NCBI GenBank assembly: GCA_019104865.1 | Contig: JAHRWZ010000102.1 | Coordinates: forward strand, 19,393-83,392 | Length of the DNA: 64,000 nucleotides | Direction of reading: 5' to 3' | Origin: Castellaniella sp. | Lineage (GTDB): Bacteria > Pseudomonadota > Gammaproteobacteria > Burkholderiales > Burkholderiaceae_B | Shown here: piece by piece, positions 27,079-38,925 of the stretch | How positions within the stretch are numbered: the stretch's first letter is position 1 | Layout of the letters: every line of letters begins with the position of its first letter | Translations under genes and position numbers: made by a program | The notes under the pieces: model-generated | Database searches by the model: none | Seen by the model: only the letters and a program-made list of their open reading frames with translations | What the model was told of the DNA's origin: nothing

Positions 27079-28698
27079 TCAAGCAACGTCGATCTCGACC
27101 AGCACCGGCAGTTTCATGCCCAGCGCCTTGCGCAGGATGACCGGCAGGGCATCCGGCTCGGATACCCGCATGGCTTCGCAGCCCATGCCCCGGGCCGTGG
27201 CGACGAAATCGATGTCGGGCAGATCGACGCCATGCAGCGCGTCCTTGGCGGTAAAGCCATAGACCGGTGCGAATTCCCGCAATGCCGCATAGCTGCGGTT
27301 CTTCAGAATCAGGAACGTGATGGGCAAGCCCAACTGTGCTGCGCTCCAGAGCCCTTGGATCGAATACATGCTGGAACCATCCCCCAGCACGCCGATGACC
27401 TTGCTGCCCGGCTTGCCCAATGCCACCCCGACGGCGGCGGGCAGACCGAATCCCAGGCCGCCGCTGCACATCGTATAGAAGGTTCCGGATTGCAGGATCG
27501 GCAGATAGCGCTGCATGACCGGTCGCGCACTGGGCGCTTCCTCGACCACGACCGAATCGGCCGCGCGGACTTCCGCCAACGTCTGCAGCACGTAGGCCAC
27601 GGACATCAGCGGCGATGGCTCAGCACGCGGGGCCGGCACGCGTCGCGGCGGATCCTGCCGCGCGGCAGGCTGCGGCCGGGCCAGCAGATCGCACACGCTC
27701 TGGCGCACGCTCCCCTGCACTGCGGTGCCCACCGGTGCCCAGGACAAGGTGTTCGGGTCGTCCACGATCTGCGCCAGGACGCTGCCCGGCGGCACGTGTG
27801 GCCCTTCGCCCTCGACGTGATAGGTGAAGGCGGCGGCGCCCAGGGCCAGAATGAAATCGTGCCCGTCCAATAGGCTGACGATGCGCTCACGCGCAGCCGG
27901 CAGGAAGCCGGCGAACAGAGGATGATCTTCGGGAAAACCGTTGCGTCCCGACATGGGCGCCATCCAGACTGCGGCGCGATGACGCTCCGCCAAGGCGACT
28001 ACATCGTCCCAGGCACCATCCCGGTCCACCGCCGCGCCCAGGACGAAGGCCGGGCGCCCGGCCGCATCCAGTTGGCCACCGATCCGGTCCAGCAGCACCG
28101 GATCCGGACGCACCGAGCGGCTGACCTGGCGCGCCTGCACGGGCTCGCACAGGCGGCCCCAGTCGTCGGCGGGCACCGACACCAGCACGGGTCCGCACGG
28201 CGGCTGCATCGCCATGTAATAGGCCCGGGCGATCGCCAGGGGCACGTCCTCGGCGCGTGCCGGCTCGATGCTCCATTTGACGTAAGGCTTGGGCAGCTCC
28301 GTGGCCTGACTGGAGAACAGGAACGGATCGTAAGGCAGGATGGCCCGCGATTGCTGGCCCGCGGTGATCACCAGCGGAGTCCGGTTCTTGTGCGCCGTGA
28401 AGATGGCGCCCATGGCGTGCCCCACTCCCACCGCTGAATGCAGATTGATGAAGGCGGCATTGTGCGTCGCCTGCGCATATCCGTCGGCCATACCGACCAC
28501 GACGGATTCTTGCAGCCCCAGGACGTAACGGAAGTCCGCTGGGAAATCCAGGAACAGGCCCAGTTCGGTCGAACCCGGATTGCCGAACATCGTTGTCATG
28601 CCGAATTGCCGCAGCAGATCCGTGACGGCCTGGCGGACCGGCACCAGCCCGGTCTGTGCGTTGTCCTGTACGCGCGCTATCACCGCGTCTGCTTGCAT
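27079..28698 (-). CDS. mdlC: Benzoylformate decarboxylase
   Basis: Thiamine-diphosphate enzyme that decarboxylates aryl-glyoxylates to aldehydes, 539 residues with the start at 28698 (after GGAGGATGAC). Residues matching Pseudomonas putida MdlC are Ser43 in GNPGSTE (Ser26), Glu64 in LQESVVVG (Glu47), His87 in LHSAVGVGHAMG (His70) and the His in FTYH near 299 (His281). The ThDP motif GDGSSMYSIQGLW...KNRSY is intact. The offset is a constant 17 residues because of a longer N-terminus. It is the first gene of the operon and divergent from a LysR gene. Confidence 0.9.
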   Translation of the reverse strand: MQADAVIARVQDNAQTGLVPVRQAVTDLLRQFGMTTMFGNPGSTELGLFLDFPADFRYVLGLQESVVVGMADGYAQATHNAAFINLHSAVGVGHAMGAIFTAHKNRTPLVITAGQQSRAILPYDPFLFSSQATELPKPYVKWSIEPARAEDVPLAIARAYYMAMQPPCGPVLVSVPADDWGRLCEPVQARQVSRSVRPDPVLLDRIGGQLDAAGRPAFVLGAAVDRDGAWDDVVALAERHRAAVWMAPMSGRNGFPEDHPLFAGFLPAARERIVSLLDGHDFILALGAAAFTYHVEGEGPHVPPGSVLAQIVDDPNTLSWAPVGTAVQGSVRQSVCDLLARPQPAARQDPPRRVPAPRAEPSPLMSVAYVLQTLAEVRAADSVVVEEAPSARPVMQRYLPILQSGTFYTMCSGGLGFGLPAAVGVALGKPGSKVIGVLGDGSSMYSIQGLWSAAQLGLPITFLILKNRSYAALREFAPVYGFTAKDALHGVDLPDIDFVATARGMGCEAMRVSEPDALPVILRKALGMKLPVLVEIDVA

Positions 28699-28787
28699 GT
28701 CATCCTCCGGGCCATTCATCAAGCCAGTTGCATTGTCCTCATGCCCACTTCGCACGGGTTTGAAGCATGATGAAAGCCCCCATGATA

Positions 28788-28807
28788 TAAATCAATAAAA
28801 TGATTTA
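28788..28807. promoter_or_regulatory. Dyad between mdlC and its LysR gene
   Basis: Perfect seven-base inverted repeat TAAATCA-N6-TGATTTA in an AT-rich stretch of the 128-base divergent region, 90 bases upstream of mdlC and just upstream of the LysR start. Position and form fit a LysR-type recognition site that also allows autoregulation. Confidence 0.5.
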
Positions 28808-28826
28808 GATATTCATTATTAGAGAC

Positions 28827-29729
28827 ATGAATATTAAAAACTTCGATTTGAATCTGCTGCGTGTCTTCGATGCGGTCTACACAGTAGGCAGCGTCAGCCA
28901 GGCCGCTATCGCACTGAACCTGACTCAGCCCGCCGTGAGTCAGGGACTGACCCGCCTCCGCAATCTGGTGGGTGATCCGCTGTTCATTCGTGCGGCGGGC
29001 GGGGTTGCGCCGACACCCCGGGCACAACGCATGGCGCTATCGATTCACGATGCCCTGCGGGTCCTGGAAAATGCGGCGATGGATTCCGCGCCTTTCGATC
29101 CGCCACAGTCTGATCGTCGCTTTCGTCTGCACATGACCGACATCGGCGAAGGACAGTTCCTGCCGAGGCTGATTCAGGCCATGCGCCAGCGCGCGCCCCG
29201 CGCACGGATCGAAACCATGCGTCTGCCCGTGACGGAGCTGGGCGTCGCCCTGGACCACGGACGGGTAGATCTGGCTTTTGGGTTTCTGCCCGGGCTACAG
29301 GGCATGCGTTCGGCCGTCATGTTCCAGGACCGCTACATCATCCTGATGCGCCACAGCCACCCCTTCGCGCTGACCGCGCGGCCTTCCCCCGTTCCGCTCG
29401 ACGACATCCGGGCGCTGGAATTCATCGCCGTACGCACCCATACCTATACGCACACGGCGTTGGAAGCCCTGCACATGGCCGACCGCATCCGCCTGACCAC
29501 GGAACACTTCATGGCCCTGCCCGTCGTGATCGAAACCAGCGACCTGGCGGTCATCATTCCGCGCAACATCGCACGATCGTTCGTCCCTCCGGAACGGTAC
29601 GCGATCGTCGAGGCCGACTTTCCGCTGCGGGAATTCGACGTCCCCATCCATTGGAGCCATCGGCAGGACGGGGACCCGGCCCACCGCTGGCTACGCAGTC
29701 TGGCCCTGGAGCTCTACCAGGACGCCTGA
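28827..29729 (+). CDS. LysR-family regulator of the mandelate-type operon
   Basis: 300-residue LysR regulator. The winged helix-turn-helix covers residues 1-65 (NFDLNLLRVFDAVY, VSQAAIALNLTQPAVSQGLTRLR) and a NodD/LinR-like effector domain follows. It is divergent from mdlC with a dyad in the shared region, the usual arrangement for a pathway activator responding to the substrate or an intermediate. The end is convergent with livF, 24 bases away. Confidence 0.9.
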   Translation: MNIKNFDLNLLRVFDAVYTVGSVSQAAIALNLTQPAVSQGLTRLRNLVGDPLFIRAAGGVAPTPRAQRMALSIHDALRVLENAAMDSAPFDPPQSDRRFRLHMTDIGEGQFLPRLIQAMRQRAPRARIETMRLPVTELGVALDHGRVDLAFGFLPGLQGMRSAVMFQDRYIILMRHSHPFALTARPSPVPLDDIRALEFIAVRTHTYTHTALEALHMADRIRLTTEHFMALPVVIETSDLAVIIPRNIARSFVPPERYAIVEADFPLREFDVPIHWSHRQDGDPAHRWLRSLALELYQDA

Positions 29730-29753
29730 CTATCAGGTATGGCCCGCATCGAC

Positions 29754-31079
29754 TCAGGTCGCATCCAGGCCCGATGCGCCCACGCCGACCGGCGCCGGCG
29801 CCAGATTGGCGATCCGCTTGAACAGCTCGGCGTAGCGATTGTCCGCACCGGACCACGGATCGCCATTGCGGGCGAAATCGGCATTGATCTCCTGCCATTC
29901 CTCGGGACTGAACAGGCGCCTGGCCGCTGACAGCACGGCGCCTTCCTCGGTGTTCAGATGCACCCATTCATCGGCGATATACGTCTGCACGGCATCCCGG
30001 AATCCGCCGAAAGCCGCCGCCCCGCCCTGCACGTAGCTGACCAGCGCCCGATCCAGCCGGCTGGTCGCCGGAACCGTGTCGCGGTGTTCGGCCTCCAGGC
30101 GATCGAGCTGTGCATCGAGCTCGTGGGTCTTGGTGCGCAACAACGCGAAGATCTGGTCTTCCTTGGGGTGATGCAGTTTGTCCGGCATTTCGGCGATATA
30201 TTCGACCATCGTGGCCAACAGCGTGAAATCGGGCTGCAGGCGACCGGCCTCGATGCCTTCCAGAATACGGGACATGGCATTCAGAATCGCCGCAATGGCG
30301 CGGTGTTCCTCGCGGATGACCTCGATCGCGGGCACCGGCGCGGACGACGCCACAGCCGGACCAGCGGATTCTTCGGTCGAGCCCGCTCCCAGCCAGCGGT
30401 CCAGGGCTTGCCCATCCCGCAGCAGCTCGGCGCTACCACCCGCATAGACGACTTTGCCGCGTTCCAGCACCAGGGCCTGTCGGGTGATGGGCAGGATCTG
30501 GCGGGCATGCTGTTCGACCAGAATCACGGCCATGCGGCCTTCTGTGACCATGCGGTCGATGATGTGCAGCAGTTCCTGTGCGATCAGCGGAGCCAGGCCT
30601 TCCAGGGGTTCGTCCAGCAGCAGGATCTTCGGATTGAGCATCAGCGCGCGGCCCATGGCAAGCATCTGCTGCTCGCCACCGGACAACTGATTACCCAGAT
30701 TGGCCCGCCGCTCGCGCAACCGCGGAAACATGTCATAGACACGATCCAGCGTCCATTCCCCCGGCCGGGCGACCACCGTCAGGTTTTCCTCGACCGTCAG
30801 CGACCGGAAGATATCGCGTTCCTGAGGTACCCACCCCAGACCGGCCCGGGCCCGCTGGTGGCTGGGCACGCGAGCGATATCACGGCCCTCGAAAACGATC
30901 CGCCCTTGGCGTAAACGCGTCACGCCCATCAAGGTGGCCAGCAACGTCGTCTTGCCCATGCCGTTGCGCCCCAGCAGGGCCAGGCTGCCGCCCTCCTCCA
31001 GCGAGAAGGACAGGTCCTCGAGGATGACGGCATCACCGTACCCAGCCCAGACGTTCTCCATCCGCAGCAAATCAGCCAT
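29754..31079 (-). CDS. LivF-type ABC ATPase fused to a C-terminal hemerythrin domain
   Basis: 441 residues in one uninterrupted frame. Residues 1-235 are a complete LivF: Walker A GRNGMGKTT at 37-45, signature LSGGEQQ, Walker B ILLLDEPLEGL and VILVEQHARQ. After an Ala/Pro/Ser-rich linker (about 235-250) comes a hemerythrin (HHE) domain at 251-402. Its candidate diiron ligands are His259, His303/304, Glu307, His332, His374 and Glu378. LivF proteins normally stop near 235-240 residues. The start MADLLRMENV at 31079 overlaps livG by eight bases. It is the last gene of the lig-liv run. The fusion suggests iron or oxygen sensing by the transporter, which is inference. Confidence 0.9.
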   Translation of the reverse strand: MADLLRMENVWAGYGDAVILEDLSFSLEEGGSLALLGRNGMGKTTLLATLMGVTRLRQGRIVFEGRDIARVPSHQRARAGLGWVPQERDIFRSLTVEENLTVVARPGEWTLDRVYDMFPRLRERRANLGNQLSGGEQQMLAMGRALMLNPKILLLDEPLEGLAPLIAQELLHIIDRMVTEGRMAVILVEQHARQILPITRQALVLERGKVVYAGGSAELLRDGQALDRWLGAGSTEESAGPAVASSAPVPAIEVIREEHRAIAAILNAMSRILEGIEAGRLQPDFTLLATMVEYIAEMPDKLHHPKEDQIFALLRTKTHELDAQLDRLEAEHRDTVPATSRLDRALVSYVQGGAAAFGGFRDAVQTYIADEWVHLNTEEGAVLSAARRLFSPEEWQEINADFARNGDPWSGADNRYAELFKRIANLAPAPVGVGASGLDAT

Positions 31080-31821
31080 GGGCTTCTCCCAGGTAGACTT
31101 CCTTGACCCGAGGATGATGGGCAATCACCTCGGGCGTGTCCTCGAGCAGCAGAGCGCCCGATACCAGCACGGAAATACGTTCGGCAAAGCGGAACACGAG
31201 ATTCATGTCATGCTCGATCAACAGGATGGTCACATCACGTGGCAGCTGCGCGATGGTGTCGAAGAGTTCGCGGCTCTCGCCCGTCGGCACCCCGGCCGCC
31301 GGCTCGTCCAGCAGCAGCACCTTGGGGCGCAGGGCCAGGGCCAGCGCAATCTCGATCAGACGCTGGCGGCCATAGGCCAGATCGCGCGTGGTTTCGTAGG
31401 CGTCGGGCAGGAGCTTGAGCTGCTCCAGGATGGCGGCGGCCTCGTCGACCACTTCCGCGCGAGCCGACAACGGCTTCCACCACTGGGTCCCCAGGCCTTG
31501 ACGTTCGCTGACTGCCAGGGCAACCGATTCCAGCACGGTCATCCCCATGAACAGCTGGTTGATCTGGAAGGTACGCACCAGCCCCTGCCGGCAGCGTTCG
31601 TGCTGCGGCATCCGGGTGACGTCCCGCCCCATCAGCGAGACGCTTCCCGAGGACGGTTCCAGAAAACCAGTCAGCAGATTGATCAGCGTCGTCTTGCCCG
31701 CGCCGTTGGGTCCGATCAGGGCGTGACGCGCGCCCGGCGCAATCGCCAGGTTCACCTGATCGGTCGCCACGAAACCGCCGAAGCGCCGGATCAGGTCGTG
31801 AGTTTGCAAGACGGGATTCAT
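31072..31821 (-). CDS. livG: HAAT-family ABC transporter ATP-binding protein LivG
   Basis: First ATPase of the branched-chain-amino-acid-type importer, 249 residues. Walker [10 protein letters not shown] at about 39-47, Walker B VLLLDEPAAGV, then ILLIEHDMNLVFRFAERI. The signature helix reads LAYGRQRL rather than LSYGQQR, within the range seen in LivG proteins. Start at 31821 overlaps the livM stop by four bases; the end overlaps the LivF-hemerythrin start by eight. Confidence 0.93.
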   Translation of the reverse strand: MNPVLQTHDLIRRFGGFVATDQVNLAIAPGARHALIGPNGAGKTTLINLLTGFLEPSSGSVSLMGRDVTRMPQHERCRQGLVRTFQINQLFMGMTVLESVALAVSERQGLGTQWWKPLSARAEVVDEAAAILEQLKLLPDAYETTRDLAYGRQRLIEIALALALRPKVLLLDEPAAGVPTGESRELFDTIAQLPRDVTILLIEHDMNLVFRFAERISVLVSGALLLEDTPEVIAHHPRVKEVYLGEAHG

Positions 31822-32858
31822 GCGGAGGTCTCCGTTTGGGCCTGCGCCCGCTGTCGGGAGGAACGGATCCACTGCTGCGCCGTGCCGAGGATGCCGCCGC
31901 GCGCGAACAGCACGACCAGCACCAGGATCAGGCCGAGCCAGAACTGCCAGTACTGCGGGTTCATGTCGGATAGGAAATAATTGATCATGACAAAGACGAC
32001 GGCACCGATGAGCCCGCCGTACAGATGGCCGGCGCCTCCCAGGATCAGGATCAGCAGCAGATCGGCCGAACGCTGAAAGCTGAGCACGTCCAGGGACACG
32101 AACTGGTTGGTCTGGGCAAGCAGCGCCCCGGCCACCCCTGCGTAGGCCGCGCCGATCGTGTAGATCTGCACCAGACGGCGGTTCACCGGCACCCCCAGCG
32201 CGGGCATGCGCAGGACGTTCATATGAATGCCGCGCAGGCTCTGCCCGAAGGGCGAATACACCAGCCGCCGGGCCACCCAGAACAGCACGAAGAGCACCAC
32301 GACCGAATAGATGAAGCCCACCCGGCCGAACATGTCGAAATCGAACACACCCAGGATGGGCTTGATCTCGATGCCCGGCATGCCGTCCACCCCTCCGGTG
32401 ATGCGGGTGAACTTGTTGGCCAGCTCGTAGAGCATCAGGGCCACACCCAGGGTGACCATCAGGCGCGACAGGTCGCTGCCCCGCAGCAACAGGAAGCTGC
32501 TGAGAAAGCCCAGCAGCCCTGCGAAGACGGCGGCCAGCAGCAGCCCCAGCAGCGGATCGCCCAGGCCGTGGGAACCCAGCAGTCCCACGGTATAGGCGCC
32601 GACGCCGAAGAACGCGGCATGGCCCAGCGAGATGATCCCCGCATAGCCGAAGATGAGATCCAGCGACAGCGCGAACAGCCCCGTGATGGCGATCTGGCTG
32701 AGCAGCAGGTAATTGCCGGGAAAGGCGAAATACGCCAGGATCGGCAGGCACCAGAACACGTATTCCAGCGGCTTCCAGTGCGCCGTGCGGCGATAGCGGT
32801 CGAGCAGATCCTCGCGCCGCGGCACGGAACCGGTTCCGGGAAGGGAAGAGGTCGTCAT
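31818..32858 (-). CDS. livM: HAAT-family ABC transporter permease LivM
   Basis: Membrane subunit, 346 residues with about nine hydrophobic helices after a 30-residue hydrophilic N-terminus. The LivM signature region is YAGIISLGHAAFFGVGAYTVG near residues 71-91, and RLMVTLGVALMLYEL and GGAGHLYGGLIGA follow. It overlaps livG by four bases and follows livH by nine. Confidence 0.93.
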   Translation of the reverse strand: MTTSSLPGTGSVPRREDLLDRYRRTAHWKPLEYVFWCLPILAYFAFPGNYLLLSQIAITGLFALSLDLIFGYAGIISLGHAAFFGVGAYTVGLLGSHGLGDPLLGLLLAAVFAGLLGFLSSFLLLRGSDLSRLMVTLGVALMLYELANKFTRITGGVDGMPGIEIKPILGVFDFDMFGRVGFIYSVVVLFVLFWVARRLVYSPFGQSLRGIHMNVLRMPALGVPVNRRLVQIYTIGAAYAGVAGALLAQTNQFVSLDVLSFQRSADLLLILILGGAGHLYGGLIGAVVFVMINYFLSDMNPQYWQFWLGLILVLVVLFARGGILGTAQQWIRSSRQRAQAQTETSA

Positions 32859-32867
32859 GTCAGAGTC

Positions 32868-33725
32868 CTATTTGTGCGCCCGGCCGAACAGGCCATGCGG
32901 ACGGTAAATCAGCGTCGCCACCATGACGGCATAGATGATGAAGGCCCCGATCTGCGGTACGTAGTACTTGCCGGCCACGTCGGCTACCCCCAGCAGGATC
33001 GCGGCATACAGGGATCCGAGGATATTGCCGCTGCCGCCCACCGATACCACGATCAGGAAGTACACCAGATACTTCACCGGGAATTCCGGGTCCAGGCCGA
33101 GCATTTCGACCCCCAGGGCACCACCGAGCCCCGCCAAGGCGGACCCCAGCGCGAAAGTCAGGCTGAACACCCGGCTGACGTCGATCCCCAATCCGCGCGC
33201 CACGCGCTGATTGTCCACGGAGGCCCGCAGACGCGCGCCAAACGAAGTCCGGATCACCGACCACTGCAGCAGCAGCGCCACCAGCAGGCCTGCGATGATG
33301 AGGAACAGGCGATAGACGCCGACATCCAGCCCCTGCATCACATGGATCTGGCCGGACAGGAATTCGGGCAGATGCAGCGGCTGCTGCTGGGCGCCGAAGA
33401 AATAATGCGCCGCCGCCACCGCCATGAACACCAGCCCGATGGAAAACAGCACCTGATCCAGATCGGAGGCGGCATACAGGCGCCGGTACAGCACCCGCTC
33501 CAGGATCGCCCCCACGATCGCCGGCACGAGGATCGCGACCGGCAGGGTCGCCAGAAACGGCACCCCGTAATCATTGAGCAGGATCACACAGGCGTAGCCA
33601 CCCAGCATGGCAAATGCACCGTGCGCCAGATTGACGAAATTCATCAACCCCAGCGTCACCGACAAACCGACGCTGATCAGGAACAACAGCATGCCGTACG
33701 CGATGCCATCGAAAAGTATAGTCAT
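32868..33725 (-). CDS. livH: HAAT-family ABC transporter permease LivH
   Basis: Membrane subunit, 285 residues, about eight hydrophobic helices. The N-terminus DGIAYGMLLFLISVGLSVTLG, the NLAHGAFAMLGGY segment and VGGSGNILGSLYAAILLG are LivH landmarks. It follows the binding-protein gene after a 115-base gap that holds a long stem-loop. Confidence 0.93.
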   Translation of the reverse strand: MTILFDGIAYGMLLFLISVGLSVTLGLMNFVNLAHGAFAMLGGYACVILLNDYGVPFLATLPVAILVPAIVGAILERVLYRRLYAASDLDQVLFSIGLVFMAVAAAHYFFGAQQQPLHLPEFLSGQIHVMQGLDVGVYRLFLIIAGLLVALLLQWSVIRTSFGARLRASVDNQRVARGLGIDVSRVFSLTFALGSALAGLGGALGVEMLGLDPEFPVKYLVYFLIVVSVGGSGNILGSLYAAILLGVADVAGKYYVPQIGAFIIYAVMVATLIYRPHGLFGRAHK

Positions 33726-33793
33726 GATTCACCCTGGAGGGTAAGACGGACTGCGCACCGGCCCGGGCACAGTCCCCGCAGTCAGGAAAGCGG

Positions 33794-33832
33794 CGGTCCT
33801 GGGTGGCGCGCAGGCACCGCCACCCAGGACCG
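33794..33832 (-). other. 15-bp stem-loop between binding-protein gene and livH
   Basis: Perfect 15-base arms (33794..33808 and 33818..33832) with a nine-base loop, eight bases after the binding-protein stop. There is no T-run. Such hairpins commonly cap the transcript of an abundant binding protein and reduce expression of the permease genes downstream. Confidence 0.6.
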
Positions 33833-33840
33833 GGAAACGA

Positions 33841-35016
33841 TCACCCCTGCTTGCCGGGGTCCTTGACGCCCTTGATGGTGTCGAACTCGACGTTCTGCAG
33901 CACACCATCCACCTTGTCGACCTTGCGGATGTAGACGTTCTGGATGATGTCGCGGGTCTGCGGGTCGATTTCCACCGGGCCCCGCGGGCTGACCCACTTC
34001 ATGCCCTTGACCGCGTTGATGAACGCCTCGCCGCTGGCATCGCCCTTGGTCTTTTCCAGGGCCATGTCGATCAGATGCATGCCGTCATAACCGGCAACCG
34101 CCATGAAATTCGGGCGATCGTTGGGATAGGCTTTATGGTAGGCGGCAACGAAGGCTTTGTTCTCCGGCGAATCATGCGCGGCCGAATAATGGAACGACGT
34201 GATCATGCCGATCGCGGCATCGCCCATGGCGTTCAGAACGTCCTCGTCGGTCACGTCACCCGTTGCCAGTTCCTTGATGCCTGCCTTTTCCAGGCCGCGC
34301 TCCTTGAAGCCCTTGGCCAGAGCGACACCCTGCTCGCCGTTGGGCACGAACAGGAAGACGGCATCCGGCTTGGCGTCCTTGATGCGCTGCAGGTACGGCG
34401 CATAGTCGGGCGTGGCGACCGGGGTGCGCACTTCACCGATGATCTTGCCGCCCAGGCTGGTGAAGGTCTTCTGGAACTGCTTTTCCGCGTCGTGGCCCGG
34501 ACCGTAATCGGCCACCAGCGTGTAGACCGAGCGGATGCCGTTGGCGTAGGCCCACTGCGCCATCGGCGCGGTGTCCTGGGGCAAGGTCATCGAGACGCGG
34601 GTGATGTAGGGCGATTTCTCGGTGATGGACGACGTCGCCGCGTTGAGCACCACCATCGGAACCTTCGCTTCGGTTGCCAGCGGGGCGACCGAGAAAGCGT
34701 TGGGTGTCAGCGAAAAGCCGGTTAGGACGTCGACCTTGTTCTTGATCAGCAGTTCCTGCGCCTGGCGCTTGGCCACGGCGGGAGAAATGCCGGTGTCGTC
34801 TTTGATGATCAGCTGGACCTTGCGCCCGCCCAGCATGCCGTTATGTTCGGCCAGATACAGGTCGACGCCGTGGCCGATCTGCTTGCCGTGCGAAGCGAAC
34901 GGGCCGGACATCGGCATCACGAGGCCGATCTTCAGATCCTTGGCCTGGGCAGGGCTGAAGGCGGCGGCGGTACTCAACGCCAAGGCCATCGCCCCGAGGG
35001 TCTTGATGAACTTCAT
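33841..35016 (-). CDS. HAAT-family ABC transporter substrate-binding protein (copy 1)
   Basis: Periplasmic type I binding protein, 391 residues, signal peptide 1-25 ending AQA. It begins with the LivJ-like KIGLVMPMSGPFASHGKQ segment and has FLFVPNGEQGVALAKGF and the C-terminal GPVEIDPQTRDIIQNVYIRKV. It sits between ligC and livH, so the ligand is probably an aromatic acid degraded by the same operon. HAAT binding proteins for aromatic acids are known in other bacteria, but the actual ligand here is inferred. A strong paralogue lies at 44304..45473. Confidence 0.9.
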   Translation of the reverse strand: MKFIKTLGAMALALSTAAAFSPAQAKDLKIGLVMPMSGPFASHGKQIGHGVDLYLAEHNGMLGGRKVQLIIKDDTGISPAVAKRQAQELLIKNKVDVLTGFSLTPNAFSVAPLATEAKVPMVVLNAATSSITEKSPYITRVSMTLPQDTAPMAQWAYANGIRSVYTLVADYGPGHDAEKQFQKTFTSLGGKIIGEVRTPVATPDYAPYLQRIKDAKPDAVFLFVPNGEQGVALAKGFKERGLEKAGIKELATGDVTDEDVLNAMGDAAIGMITSFHYSAAHDSPENKAFVAAYHKAYPNDRPNFMAVAGYDGMHLIDMALEKTKGDASGEAFINAVKGMKWVSPRGPVEIDPQTRDIIQNVYIRKVDKVDGVLQNVEFDTIKGVKDPGKQG

Positions 35017-35060
35017 GGTCTCACTCCTGGTGGTTAATTTTGGGAAAAGGCTCCGGCCGA

Positions 35061-38196
<3,136 letters not shown>

Positions 38197-38207
38197 CGGA
38201 TTCGTCC

Positions 38208-38903
38208 TCAGTCGATGTACTTGAGACCAGCCTTTTCCAGGCCTTCCCGCATCTTGTAGTAATCCAGTCCCAACACGCCGGAAGCAAAGATCTCGCGCTT
38301 GGCCCCCTCGTTATCCTCGCGTGCCTGCGCCTTGGCGGCGACTTCGGCGGCGATCGCCGCTGGCACCACCACCACGCCGTCAGTGTCCGCGATCACGACG
38401 TCGCCCGGCATCACCACCGCGCCCGCACACACCACGGGAACATTGACCGAACCCAGGGTGCCCTTGACGGTCCCTTTGGAACTGATCTCGCGGCTGAACA
38501 CAGGGAAATCCATGGATTCCAGCGTATCGACGTCACGCACACCGCCATCGATCACCAGGCCGCGCGCGCCGCGCGCCTTGAAGGAGGTCGCCAGCAGATC
38601 GCCAAAAAAACCATCGGTACTGTCCGTCGTGCAGCCCGCTACCACAACGTCGCCGGGCCGGATCTGCTCGGCGGCCACATGCAGCATCCAGTTGTCGCCC
38701 GGCTGCAGCAGCACCGTGACGGCCGTGCCGCACAGCCGCGCGCCGCGCCAGACCGGATGCATGTAGGGCTTCATCAATCCGACGCGCCCCATGGCCTCGT
38801 GAATGGTTGCCACGCCGAACTGCGACAAGCGCTCGACGGCGGCGGCGTCGGCGCGCTGAATAGTCCGGTGAACGATGCCCAGCTGGTTCAGGGGAGTAGT
38901 CAT
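38208..38903 (-). CDS. ligK: 4-carboxy-4-hydroxy-2-oxoadipate aldolase / oxaloacetate decarboxylase
   Basis: RraA-fold class II aldolase giving pyruvate and oxaloacetate, the last step of the 4,5-cleavage route, 231 residues. The metal/substrate motif [19 protein letters not shown] near residues 110-128 holds the Arg-Asp pair, and [17 protein letters not shown] supplies the Gly-Asp loop. Length and ends match LigK/PmdF. It lies between ligJ and ligI with short gaps. Confidence 0.93.
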   Translation of the reverse strand: MTTPLNQLGIVHRTIQRADAAAVERLSQFGVATIHEAMGRVGLMKPYMHPVWRGARLCGTAVTVLLQPGDNWMLHVAAEQIRPGDVVVAGCTTDSTDGFFGDLLATSFKARGARGLVIDGGVRDVDTLESMDFPVFSREISSKGTVKGTLGSVNVPVVCAGAVVMPGDVVIADTDGVVVVPAAIAAEVAAKAQAREDNEGAKREIFASGVLGLDYYKMREGLEKAGLKYID

Positions 38904-38925
38904 TTTCTAAGTCCTCCAACAGTCA

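Noticed and set aside
29754..35016. Branched-chain amino acid uptake as the function of the Liv-type transporter.
   Set aside because: Family names suggest it, but the genes lie in line with the lig genes and a second receptor lies with vanAB, so an aromatic acid is the more likely cargo.
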